DNA from: AAA044-D11 sp965268555
GTDB lineage: Bacteria > Actinomycetota > Actinomycetes > Nanopelagicales > Nanopelagicaceae
Direction: 5' to 3'
Assembly (NCBI GenBank): GCA_965268555.1
Contig: OZ254174.1
Span: 62,001-126,000, forward strand
DNA: 64,000 nucleotides
Shown here: positions 1-8,176 of the stretch, piece by piece
Layout of the letters: each line of letters starts with the position of its first letter
Position numbering within the stretch: position 1 is the first letter of the stretch
Made by a program: the position numbers and the translations under genes
The notes under the pieces: model-generated
What the model was told of the DNA's origin: nothing
Databases searched by the model: none
What the model saw: only the letters and a program-made list of their open reading frames with translations

Positions 1-805
1 AACTATGGTTGCAAGACTTTTAGCTGTTGATGGAATCACCAAAGAGAAGATGGCGAATTTGCGCATGCTTGGTTATGCCGGAGCACCAATGCCGCCTGAC
101 CAAATTAAACAATGTCACGAACGAATCACAACAAAGATGGTTCAGTACTACGGACTAGTGGAAGCGATTCCACCAGTAACGGTTCTGAGCGAAGCAGATC
201 ATGCACTTGGTCTTTCAGAAAATCCAGAATTATTAACCAGTGCAGGCAATCCATGCGTTGGCGTAGAAATTCTCATCGTCGATGAAAACGGCAAAGAAGT
301 TCCAGTCGGCGAAATTGGTGAAGTTATAACCAGAGGCGATCACGTTATGCGCGGTTATTACGGGGCTGCCGGCCAGGATGCAACAGTCACAAAAGCAGTT
401 CGAGATGGCTGGTTGCACACTGGAGATCTTGGTCGAATTGATATTGATAATCGCCTTTACCTAGTTGATCGCAAAGGCGACATGATTATTAGCGGTGGTT
501 ACAACATTTATCCACGCGAAATTGAAGATGTAATTGCTGAAATCCCTGAGGTTTTAGAGGTTGCGGTTATGGGAATACATGATGTGGAATGGGGCCAGCG
601 CGTAACTGCGATGGTGACACTTGTCCCGAACTCAACTGTTGATCACGCAGAACTAACTACTCGTATTCTTGAACACTGTAAATCTAGAATGGCTTCTTAC
701 AAGAAACCTAAAGATCTGCGCATAGTTGCCGAATTCCCACTGAATTCAACTGGCAAGATTGCAAAGAAAGTTTTGAAACAACAACTTGAGGCTGAAGGAA
801 AGTAA
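1..805 (+). CDS. Acyl-CoA ligase (AMP-forming), 5' end cut by window
   Basis: Only the C-terminal half is present, about 267 residues; the frame is still open at the window edge, so the first ATG at position 5 is probably internal. Seen: a YYGLVE segment in place of the usual YGxTE motif, GWLHTGDLG, the hinge DRKGDMIISGGYN, and the C-terminal STGKIAKK lysine that family members use for adenylation. Known for the family: ATP-dependent activation of a carboxylic acid to its CoA thioester through an acyl-AMP. The stop codon is followed at once by the ATG of the B12 mutase gene at 806, so the two are almost certainly co-translated, and this enzyme may make the mutase substrate or a precursor of it. 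The substrate cannot be read from this half. Confidence 0.9.
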   Translation, partial: TMVARLLAVDGITKEKMANLRMLGYAGAPMPPDQIKQCHERITTKMVQYYGLVEAIPPVTVLSEADHALGLSENPELLTSAGNPCVGVEILIVDENGKEVPVGEIGEVITRGDHVMRGYYGAAGQDATVTKAVRDGWLHTGDLGRIDIDNRLYLVDRKGDMIISGGYNIYPREIEDVIAEIPEVLEVAVMGIHDVEWGQRVTAMVTLVPNSTVDHAELTTRILEHCKSRMASYKKPKDLRIVAEFPLNSTGKIAKKVLKQQLEAEGK

Positions 806-2299
806 ATGTCGCTAGAAAAACCAGGAGAGTATCCATACACCCGCGGCATCAACGCCGATGCTGGTGTTTGGACGATGGGCCAATATGGTGGCTTTGGAAC
901 TCCTGCGGAAACAAATGCGCGTTTCAAAATGTTGCTTGACCAAGGCTTAACTGGATTTAGCGTTGCTCTTGATCTTCCAACGCAATTAGGGCTGGATTCT
1001 GATGATCCACTTTCACTCGGTGAAGTTGGTCGTGTTGGTGTTGCAATTGATTCCTTGGCAGATATTGAAATATTGATGGATGGAATTCCACTAGAGAAGA
1101 TCAGCCAAGTCCGAACAACAGCAAACTCAATTGGCTATATCTGGGCAGCAATGTTTATTGCACTTGCTGAACAACGCGGTGTTGATCCAAATAAATTCGG
1201 AATGTTTATTCAAAACGATGTTTTAAAAGAGTATGTAGCTCGCGGGACTCAGATATTCCCAGCCGAAGCCGGATTAAAACTCTCAGTAGATGTAATCGAA
1301 CATATTGCAACCAAGATTCCAAAGTGGGTATCGCTTGCAATGTCTGGTTATCACATTCGCGAAGCAGGTTCGACAGCGGTACAAGAAGTTGCATTTACCT
1401 TTGCGAATGCTCGGGAATACCTAGATCAGGCTATTGAACGTGGCGTATCTGTTGATTTTGTAGCCCCAACTCTCTTTACCTTCCTATCTTCAAATATTGA
1501 TTTCTTGCCAGAAATTGCGAAGTTCCGTGCAGCCAGACGAGTATGGGCACGACTAATGCGCGAGAAATACAACGCGAAGGATCCAGCATCCGAAAAACTA
1601 CGCATCTTTGCATTCACTGCGGGCTCTTCACTAACAGCACAACAATCTATGAATAACGTTGTTCGGACATCGATTGAAATGATGGCCGCTGCACTTGGCG
1701 GAATTCAAACCATGCACGTATCTGCGTTCGATGAAGCACTTGGCGTCCCAACCGAAGAAGCCGCAACTTTGGCGCTTCGCACCCAACAAGTTGTCGCATT
1801 TGAAACCGGAGTTCTAGATTCTCCAGATCCACTTGCTGGCAGCTTTGAGTTAGAGCGCATGACAGATGCACTTGAAAAAGAGATTTGGGATTTGCTTACC
1901 GAAATTGAGAAGCGCGGTGGCGCACTTGAATGCGTGAACAATGGCTATTTCGTAAATGAGATCTCCGAAAATTCATACAAGCTAACCATGGCAATTGAAT
2001 CAGGCGCCAAAAAAGTTGTTGGCGTAAATGCTTTCCAATCTGAATCAGCGCCATTCAAACCATTCGAAATTAATCCAAAGAGTGAGTCCGAACAAGTCGC
2101 ATCGGTTCAGGCAGTACGCGCCAAGAGAGATAATCAAGCAGTAACTACTGCACTTGCCAACTTATTAACCGCAGCAAAAGCTGGCGAGAACATTGTTCCG
2201 ACCACTATCGAAGCCATCAAGGCCTATGCAACAGTGGGCGAAATTGTTAACGAGCTACGTAAAGTTTATGGAAAGTGGCAACCTACAAAGATTTTCTAA
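806..2299 (+). CDS. B12-dependent acyl-CoA mutase, large (substrate-binding) subunit
   Basis: 497 residues forming the TIM-barrel subunit of the methylmalonyl-/isobutyryl-/2-hydroxyisobutyryl-CoA mutase family. The cobalamin domain is absent and is supplied by the gene at 4667. By hand alignment, Y27 (GQYGGF) matches Tyr89 of methylmalonyl-CoA mutase, R146 (EYVARGT) matches Arg207, which holds the substrate carboxylate, and H183 (SGYH) matches His244. Isobutyryl- and hydroxyisobutyryl-CoA mutases have Phe or Ile and Gln at the first two positions. Odd: the protein starts at the PGEYPYTRG motif, lacking roughly 60 N-terminal residues of IcmA/HcmA, has a shortened following segment, and has Gly where the family has Arg just before QY. 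A dicarboxylic acyl-CoA substrate is plausible but unproven. It directly follows ligase 1 and meets ligase 2 tail to tail. Confidence 0.88.
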   Translation: MSLEKPGEYPYTRGINADAGVWTMGQYGGFGTPAETNARFKMLLDQGLTGFSVALDLPTQLGLDSDDPLSLGEVGRVGVAIDSLADIEILMDGIPLEKISQVRTTANSIGYIWAAMFIALAEQRGVDPNKFGMFIQNDVLKEYVARGTQIFPAEAGLKLSVDVIEHIATKIPKWVSLAMSGYHIREAGSTAVQEVAFTFANAREYLDQAIERGVSVDFVAPTLFTFLSSNIDFLPEIAKFRAARRVWARLMREKYNAKDPASEKLRIFAFTAGSSLTAQQSMNNVVRTSIEMMAAALGGIQTMHVSAFDEALGVPTEEAATLALRTQQVVAFETGVLDSPDPLAGSFELERMTDALEKEIWDLLTEIEKRGGALECVNNGYFVNEISENSYKLTMAIESGAKKVVGVNAFQSESAPFKPFEINPKSESEQVASVQAVRAKRDNQAVTTALANLLTAAKAGENIVPTTIEAIKAYATVGEIVNELRKVYGKWQPTKIF

Positions 2300-3885
2300 T
2301 TTTTTAAGCGGAATCGTTGCAGCTTTCCAGTAGTTGTTTTAGGTAGTGAATCCACAAAGTGAACTGATCTTGGATATTTATATGGCGCAATCTGGCTCTT
2401 TACGTGGTCTTGTAGCTCTTTGCTCATTGCATCAGATGCCAAAAATTCTGGCCGTAAAACCACATATGCAGTAACAATCATCCCGCGTTCATCATCAGGC
2501 AAACCCACAACAGCTACTTCAGCCACTCCCTTATGCATTAATAGGGCGTTCTCAACTTCAGGTGCGGCAATGTTGTAACCACTTGAAATAATCATGTCAT
2601 CGGCACGTGATTCGTATTTGAAATAGCCATCTGCGGTTCTGGTGTAAATATCACCAGTGATATTCCAACCATTAACTACGTAATTGCTCTGCCTTGAATC
2701 ATTTAGATATCTACATCCAGTTGGCCCTTTAACTGCAAGGAAACCATGTTCGCCATCTTTGGCTTCGTTAAAGTCTTGGTCAACAACCATCGCTTGATAG
2801 CCAGGAACTGGTTTTCCAGTAAGACCCGGGATAATTTCATGATCACTTGCCGAGATAAATATGTGTAGTAACTCAGTTGCACCAATTCCATCAATCAGTT
2901 TATTTCCAGTAGCTTCAAACCAAGCGCGCCAGGTTGCAAGCGGCAGATGTTCGCCAGCCGATATGCATCTGCGAAGCGATGAAATATCTTTGCCTCCCAA
3001 TAGTGGAAGCATTGCGCGATAGGCAGTTGGGGCCGTGAATAGGCAAGTAATTTTATATTCGCCAATTTTCTCTAAGAGTATTGGTGGCGCTGCGTTTTCA
3101 AGTAGAACAGTCGTTGCCCCAACTCTAAATGGAAAAATCACCAAGCCACCAAGGCCGAAGGTAAATGCAATAGGCGGGCTTCCCGCAAAGACATCATCCT
3201 TTGTCGGCTTAACAATATTCTTTGAGAAGGTGTCCGCGATTGCCAAGACATCTCGATGAAAGTGCATTGTCGCTTTAGGAATTCCAGTGGAACCGGATGT
3301 GAATGCCAGCAGACTTACATCATCCGAAGCGGTATCACAGGCCATAAATTGTGAGCTCTGTGAATTAATTTTTGAAGCTAATCCACTCTCGCCACCATAA
3401 ACAAAAGTTTCCCCGGAGAAGTTCTTCACTAGATTCCACTCTTCAGTAAATCTATGATCAACTAAAGCAAATTGAATTTGGCCAATCTCAATAATCTTTT
3501 CTAGTTCGACAGCTCGCTGAAGTGGAATAGTTGTTACCGCTATTGCGCCAATACGGAGAATTGCCAGCCAAATAGCTACCGCCATTGCATTATTAGGACC
3601 GCGGATTGCAATTCGATTTCCCGGAACAACTCCTTCGGATACTAGGAAATTTGAAATCTTATTTACTAATTCCAGGAGTTGGCCATAACTATAAGTTCCG
3701 TCGGCTGCAATGATTGCAACTTTGTCAGCACCAACTAATTCGATTGTTCGCTCTAAGAGTTCATGGCTGGCATTTAACCGCTCGGGATATGTTGCGGTCG
3801 GATGATCAAGTATCAATTCCGGCCAGAGCGAAGGATCAGGAAGGTTAATCTTCGCAAAGTTATCTATATGCGCGCTCTTAGCCAT
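2296..3885 (-). CDS. Benzoate/2-aminobenzoate-type CoA ligase
   Basis: 529-residue AMP-forming ligase. Seen: P-loop TSGSTGIPKAT near residue 196, FTAPTAYRAM, GIGATELLHIFIS near 333-345, GLTGKPVPGYQA, the hinge RADDMIISSGYN and the terminal KTTTGKLQRFRLK. The GIG-TE-LHIF-S block and the APTAYRAM block are the form I recognise from benzoate- and 2-aminobenzoate-CoA ligases rather than fatty-acid ligases. Inferred role: anthranilate + ATP + CoA to anthraniloyl-CoA, consistent with the kynureninase gene at 5084. The ATG at 3885 overlaps the stop of the GTPase gene (ATGGCTAA); a TTG at 3900 would add five residues. Its stop codon overlaps that of the mutase gene on the other strand. Another aromatic or short acyl substrate remains possible. 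Confidence 0.85.
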   Translation of the reverse strand: MAKSAHIDNFAKINLPDPSLWPELILDHPTATYPERLNASHELLERTIELVGADKVAIIAADGTYSYGQLLELVNKISNFLVSEGVVPGNRIAIRGPNNAMAVAIWLAILRIGAIAVTTIPLQRAVELEKIIEIGQIQFALVDHRFTEEWNLVKNFSGETFVYGGESGLASKINSQSSQFMACDTASDDVSLLAFTSGSTGIPKATMHFHRDVLAIADTFSKNIVKPTKDDVFAGSPPIAFTFGLGGLVIFPFRVGATTVLLENAAPPILLEKIGEYKITCLFTAPTAYRAMLPLLGGKDISSLRRCISAGEHLPLATWRAWFEATGNKLIDGIGATELLHIFISASDHEIIPGLTGKPVPGYQAMVVDQDFNEAKDGEHGFLAVKGPTGCRYLNDSRQSNYVVNGWNITGDIYTRTADGYFKYESRADDMIISSGYNIAAPEVENALLMHKGVAEVAVVGLPDDERGMIVTAYVVLRPEFLASDAMSKELQDHVKSQIAPYKYPRSVHFVDSLPKTTTGKLQRFRLKN

Positions 3886-4624
3886 TTCGATGTTTCTCAA
3901 TTTCAGCCATTAACTCGACCACACCAGTTCCATTCTGCATTGCACCAAGCAATATTGGAGGAATCCAGGGCTTCCCAGCAACAGTTTTTGCTGGCGACAT
4001 TTCAATTGACCGAGAAATATCTTGAGCTGTCTGCTTCGCACCTTCTCGATCTGACTTATTAATGAGATAGATATCGCCTATTTCAAGCAGTCCGGCCTTG
4101 GAGGCCTGGATTCCATCTCCCATACCTGGCGCTAATACAACGACGACAGTGTCAACAACTCGCATCACTTCAACTTCACTCTGACCAACGCCAACAGTTT
4201 CAACGATTATGAAATCAAATTGCGCGCTTTGGGTTAGTTTCAAAACCGCTTTTGTGCTCGCAGATAAGCCACCCAGATGTCCTCTTGTCGCGAGTGAACG
4301 AATGAAAACTTTAGAATCAGTGAAGTGATCTGTTAAACGAATTCGATCACCAAGTAAGGCGCCGCCAGAAATTGGTGAAGATGGATCCACTGCAAGAACT
4401 GCTACCGAAAAATTCCGTTCACGAAGTAACTTGATAAGCGCATCAACTGTTGTGGATTTACCAACTCCAGGCGCCCCAGTAATTCCAATTACTTGTGCAC
4501 CGGCAGTGTCCTCAATATTAAATCCGACCCCAGTGTTCTCAATTATTGTTATTGCCTTAGCTAGCGCCTGGCGGTCACCATTGCGAACTTGGCTTAGGAG
4601 TTCGGCGTGATCGGATTGGCTCAT
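3878..4624 (-). CDS. MeaB/ArgK-type GTPase, B12 mutase chaperone
   Basis: 248-residue G3E-family GTPase. Seen: Walker A GAPGVGKST at residues 50-58, DPSSPISGGALLGDR (the switch region typical of MeaB), ETVGVGQSE and the base-recognition NKSD. Known: MeaB-type proteins gate cofactor loading and protect adenosylcobalamin-dependent mutases from inactivation. Family members are usually about 320-330 residues. This one keeps an abbreviated N-terminal helix region and the G domain, but ends about where the C-terminal dimerisation arm would begin, and the next gene starts inside its stop codon, so the shortening looks genuine. It is first in an operon with ligase 2 and divergent from the mutase small subunit gene. 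A leaderless promoter lies directly upstream. Confidence 0.9.
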   Translation of the reverse strand: MSQSDHAELLSQVRNGDRQALAKAITIIENTGVGFNIEDTAGAQVIGITGAPGVGKSTTVDALIKLLRERNFSVAVLAVDPSSPISGGALLGDRIRLTDHFTDSKVFIRSLATRGHLGGLSASTKAVLKLTQSAQFDFIIVETVGVGQSEVEVMRVVDTVVVVLAPGMGDGIQASKAGLLEIGDIYLINKSDREGAKQTAQDISRSIEMSPAKTVAGKPWIPPILLGAMQNGTGVVELMAEIEKHRNG

Positions 4625-4631
4625 ATGCCAA

Positions 4632-4660
4632 ACCCTACGACATATTTCTCATGATAAGTT
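4632..4660. promoter_or_regulatory. Divergent leaderless promoters, GTPase and mutase small subunit
   Basis: On the minus strand TAGGGT (4632-4637) ends 7 bases before the GTPase ATG. On the plus strand TAAGTT (4655-4660) ends 6 bases before the small-subunit ATG at 4667. Neither gene has a visible Shine-Dalgarno sequence. The two starts are only 42 bases apart, so the promoters share their upstream DNA. The -35 regions are not recognisable by eye. Confidence 0.65.
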
Positions 4661-4666
4661 GGGCTT

Positions 4667-5083
4667 ATGACTGAAACATCCCAATCAGTTCCAATCCGCG
4701 TTGTAGTCGCAAAGCCTGGCCTAGATGGACATGACCGGGGCGCGAAAGTTGTTGCCCGTGCATTGCGGGATGCTGGATGCGAAGTTATTTACACCGGACT
4801 TCACCAAAGCCCAGAACAAATAATTGCCACAGCACTTCAAGAAGATGTGCAAGCAATTGGACTTTCAATTCTTTCCGGTGCGCATATGACAATCTTTGAA
4901 AGAATCATGAAACTTTTGAAAGAGGCGAACGCTTCAAACATCGTAGTTTTTGGTGGCGGGATCATTCCTGAAGCCGACAAGGTAACGCTAAAAGCTATGG
5001 GAGTTGGCGAGATTTTTACTCCAGGAACTCCTACGACCGAGATTATTTCTTGGCTACAAAACGCAGTTACTGCTCGAGCTTAA
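4667..5083 (+). CDS. B12-dependent acyl-CoA mutase, small (cobalamin-binding) subunit
   Basis: 138 residues, the usual size of stand-alone IcmB/HcmB-type subunits. Seen: the DxHxxG motif as DGHDRG at residues 20-25, with H22 the expected lower axial cobalt ligand, then LSILSGAH and the GGGIIP loop that cradles the dimethylbenzimidazole tail. It should pair with the large subunit at 806 to form a two-subunit adenosylcobalamin mutase. It has its own leaderless promoter and is divergent from the GTPase gene, so the two mutase subunits are transcribed separately although both lie on the plus strand. Its stop abuts the end of the convergent kynureninase gene. Confidence 0.93.
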   Translation: MTETSQSVPIRVVVAKPGLDGHDRGAKVVARALRDAGCEVIYTGLHQSPEQIIATALQEDVQAIGLSILSGAHMTIFERIMKLLKEANASNIVVFGGGIIPEADKVTLKAMGVGEIFTPGTPTTEIISWLQNAVTARA

Positions 5084-6358
5084 TTAAGTAACTTTAGCGT
5101 TTGTGTTTGAAACCTTTTTATAGTCACCTGAAGCAACCAAATTTCTTAACCTTTCAAAACCATCCCAAATTTCAGCATATGAGTTCTGTAGTGGAGAAAT
5201 CGCTAATCTAACTGAGTTCGGTGCTCGGTAATCCGGAATTACATTCGCTAATTGTCTTAGTGCAAATGCAATTTGCTTACCATCTGGATGAACGAGTGAA
5301 ACGTGGCCACCACGCCATTTAGCATTTCGTGGAGTGTTCAAAGTAAATCCGAGTTCGGCGAGCCAGGCATCGTAAAGATCAATCATCATCTGGGTTCCGA
5401 TTGCACACTTCTCTTCGATATTAGCAATGCCCGCTTCTTCAATAATTCCAAATGAACTTTGAACTGAACGAAGAGCAATTACAGATGGAGTTGCGATCTG
5501 AAATCCAGCTAAGCCATCAGCTTTTTTAAAGTTTGGTCCCATGTCAAACATATTCTCTTGGGCATGCCAACCTTGAATTGGAACTTGTAAATCCTTCTGC
5601 ACGCGCTTGGATACATAAAGCCAACCAGGAGAACCCGGCCCAGAGAATCCAAATTTATAGGTGCAACCTACTGCGAGATCAACACCATCTTTATCAAATT
5701 GCAAATCAATTGCGCCAATTGCATGGCTGCAATCCCAAATCGCAAAGGCGCCGTACTTTCGTGCTAAATCAGTAATTGCCTTGATGTCATTTCGGGCACC
5801 TGCTCGATACTGAATAACTTCAAAGGTAACGAAGGCAACATCTTCGCTCATATACTTTTCTAATATTTCTGGCGTAATTCTCTCATGTTCAGAAATTGCA
5901 GGATCTTCATTATTAATAATTACTAAATTTAATCCGCGCTCTTTAGCATATCCTTGCAAGATATAGCGGTCGGTTGGAAAGTTTGCACCATCAATGATTA
6001 TTGTTTTGCGGTCAGGTCGTGCGGCAAGTGCGGCACCAGCAAGTTGGTAAAAATTCACCGACGTTGTATCAGTTACTAAGACTTGTCCAGCTGCTGCGCC
6101 CAAAGTTGTTCGACCTAATAAATCTCCAGTTAGAAACGGCTCTTCGATCCAATCACTCCAGCCTTCAACAACTTTTGTACCCCAGTCATTGATTAAAAAA
6201 TCATTGATCACCTTGATAGTTCTTTTAGGTAGGCGGCCAAGAGAGTTTCCGTCGAGATAACAAATCTCTGGATTATTAATCACAAACTCATCCCTGAATT
6301 TAGCTAGTGGGTCTTTAGCATCAAGGTCGAGCGCATATTGCCTATTAGTTACGTCCAT
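5084..6358 (-). CDS. kynU: Kynureninase
   Basis: 424-residue PLP enzyme of fold type I. Seen: LDGNSLGRLP near residue 36, TDTTSVNFYQ near 97, WDCSHAIGA with the aspartate that contacts the PLP ring, and GCTYKFGFSGPGSPG with K235 as the Schiff-base lysine. These blocks and the length match bacterial kynureninases. Reaction: L-kynurenine to anthranilate plus L-alanine (3-hydroxykynurenine can also serve in the family). No kynurenine monooxygenase or 3-hydroxyanthranilate dioxygenase is in the window, and nadB/nadC are present, so a catabolic role is the better guess. It points toward the mutase cluster, ending one base from the small-subunit gene, but has its own leaderless promoter. Confidence 0.93.
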   Translation of the reverse strand: MDVTNRQYALDLDAKDPLAKFRDEFVINNPEICYLDGNSLGRLPKRTIKVINDFLINDWGTKVVEGWSDWIEEPFLTGDLLGRTTLGAAAGQVLVTDTTSVNFYQLAGAALAARPDRKTIIIDGANFPTDRYILQGYAKERGLNLVIINNEDPAISEHERITPEILEKYMSEDVAFVTFEVIQYRAGARNDIKAITDLARKYGAFAIWDCSHAIGAIDLQFDKDGVDLAVGCTYKFGFSGPGSPGWLYVSKRVQKDLQVPIQGWHAQENMFDMGPNFKKADGLAGFQIATPSVIALRSVQSSFGIIEEAGIANIEEKCAIGTQMMIDLYDAWLAELGFTLNTPRNAKWRGGHVSLVHPDGKQIAFALRQLANVIPDYRAPNSVRLAISPLQNSYAEIWDGFERLRNLVASGDYKKVSNTNAKVT

Positions 6359-6364
6359 TTACCC

Positions 6365-6388
6365 ACTCTAGCAATCGTCAAATACTCT
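6365..6388. promoter_or_regulatory. Overlapping divergent leaderless promoters, kynU and ABC-F gene
   Basis: TAGAGT on the minus strand (6365-6370) ends 6 bases before the kynU ATG. TACTCT on the plus strand (6383-6388) ends 6 bases before the ABC-F ATG at 6395. The start codons are 36 bases apart, so the expected -35 region of each promoter overlaps the -10 box or start codon of the other. Simultaneous full use of both seems unlikely (inference). Confidence 0.65.
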
Positions 6389-6394
6389 TGCGCA

Positions 6395-8176
6395 ATGGCC
6401 GTCAATAATTTATTGAATTTGGAATCTGTATCCAAAGCCTTTGACGCCCGTGCATTATTGGATGGAATCTCTCTTGGCGTGAATGCTGCTGACCGAATTG
6501 GAATTGTCGGAAGAAATGGTGGTGGCAAAAGCACACTCCTAAAAGTAATGGCGGGGATAGAACCAGCCGATTCTGGGCGCATTTCAAAATCTGGTTCGGT
6601 GACAATCGGGATATTAAGTCAGACCGATGAAAGTGATGAGAATTCTTTAGTGAGAGATGTAGTTCTCGGTGATTCAAAAGTTCACGAATGGGCTGGCGAC
6701 GCCAAGGTTCGCGAAGTTTTAACTGGGCTCTTTGGTGGCTTTAGTGAAGAGTTATTGGATCGCAAAATCTCTTATCTTTCAGGTGGCGAACGTCGTCGAG
6801 TAAATCTGGCCAAATTACTTATTAGCGACTTCGATTTAATTTTGCTCGATGAACCAACGAACCATTTAGATGTTGAAGGTGTTTCGTGGCTTGCGCAATA
6901 TATAAAACGAAATACAAAGCTAGCAGTTGTTGTCATAACTCACGATCGCTGGTTCTTGGATGAAGTTTCAGAACAGATATGGGAAGTTGTCGATGGCAAA
7001 GTTTTGGCATATGAAGGCGGTTATTCGGCATATGTACTTTCAAAGGCGGAACGTTCTCGTCAGATAACCGTAGAAGATGGCAAACGAAATGCGTTGATTC
7101 GTAAAGAACTTGCTTGGCTCAGACGTGGTGCGCCGGCCCGAACCGCAAAGCCAAAATTTAGAATTGATGCCGCAAACACTTTAATTGCTAATGAACCGCC
7201 ACCACGTAATGAAACTGAACTGTTGAACTTTGCAGCAAATAGATTAGGTAACACGGTATTTGAAATTCACCAGGCAACAATCAAAGCTGGTGATAAAGAT
7301 ATTTTAGATAATCTCTATTGGAATATTGGACCAGGAGATCGCATCGGTGTTGTAGGAGTAAACGGTGCCGGTAAAACAACGCTATTTAAAGCTTTGCTTT
7401 CGCAGATAAACCCAACAGCAGGAAAAATTACAGTCGGAGTTACCGTTAAAGCGGCCTTTCTTTCACAGCACCTTGAGGAACTCGACCCCACTTGGCGAGT
7501 ACTAGAAGCAGTTGAAAAAGTTGCTAATCAAGTTCAACTTGGCAATGGCAAAGAGTTATCCGCAAGTCAGCTCTGCGAAAAGCTTGGATTCAATACAGAT
7601 TCACAATGGACGCCAGTTGGAGATTTATCTGGTGGCGAGCGACGACGATTGCAATTAACCAGGCTATTGATGGATAGTCCAAATGTGCTCTTACTTGATG
7701 AACCCACAAATGATTTTGACGTTGAGACACTTACCGCGCTAGAAGACTTATTAGATTCTTTCGGCGGCACGTTGCTAGTCATTTCACACGATAGATATTT
7801 CCTAGAACGAGTCTGTGATCGCTTCGTCGGATTACTTGGCGACTTAACTCTGCGAGATTTACCTGGTGGGGTTGATGAGTATTTGAAGTTGCGTGGGCAA
7901 TCTAGCCAATCTGTGACTACTAGTACGCTAAAAACAAAGAGTTCCAACATTGTTGAAATCAAAGAGGTTCGCAAAGAAATTGCAAAGTATGAACGAGCGA
8001 TTGCAAAATTCGAAGAGCAAATAGCACTGCTCCAAAGTCAGCAGGCCGAACTCGCCTTCGATCACGAAAAATTAGCAACGAACATGGAAGAATTAGCCGC
8101 GTTGACCCGTGAAAAGAATTTGACCGAAGAGAATTGGTTGCAAGCTAACTCGCGTTTGGAAGGTTTAGAAAATTAA
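6395..8176 (+). CDS. ABC-F family ATPase (Uup/EttA type)
   Basis: 593 residues with two ATP-binding cassettes and no membrane segments. Cassette 1: GRNGGGKST at about 40-47, LSGGERRR and DEPTNHLD. Cassette 2: GVNGAGKTT, LSGGERRR and DEPTNDFD. The last 70 or so residues are rich in charged heptads, like the C-terminal coiled coil of Uup. Known: ABC-F proteins act on the ribosome, for example rescuing or regulating stalled translation; some give antibiotic resistance. Which one this is cannot be told by eye. An open frame extends upstream to 6338 but overlaps kynU; the ATG at 6395, six bases after a -10 box, is the better start. The stop overlaps the proposed start of the next gene. Confidence 0.88.
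   Translation: MAVNNLLNLESVSKAFDARALLDGISLGVNAADRIGIVGRNGGGKSTLLKVMAGIEPADSGRISKSGSVTIGILSQTDESDENSLVRDVVLGDSKVHEWAGDAKVREVLTGLFGGFSEELLDRKISYLSGGERRRVNLAKLLISDFDLILLDEPTNHLDVEGVSWLAQYIKRNTKLAVVVITHDRWFLDEVSEQIWEVVDGKVLAYEGGYSAYVLSKAERSRQITVEDGKRNALIRKELAWLRRGAPARTAKPKFRIDAANTLIANEPPPRNETELLNFAANRLGNTVFEIHQATIKAGDKDILDNLYWNIGPGDRIGVVGVNGAGKTTLFKALLSQINPTAGKITVGVTVKAAFLSQHLEELDPTWRVLEAVEKVANQVQLGNGKELSASQLCEKLGFNTDSQWTPVGDLSGGERRRLQLTRLLMDSPNVLLLDEPTNDFDVETLTALEDLLDSFGGTLLVISHDRYFLERVCDRFVGLLGDLTLRDLPGGVDEYLKLRGQSSQSVTTSTLKTKSSNIVEIKEVRKEIAKYERAIAKFEEQIALLQSQQAELAFDHEKLATNMEELAALTREKNLTEENWLQANSRLEGLEN

Noticed and set aside
7567..7974. 135-codon open frame on the minus strand inside the ABC-F gene
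   Set aside because: It lies wholly antisense to a well-supported ATPase cassette, is Ser/Lys-rich without recognisable motifs, and has no promoter or ribosome site.
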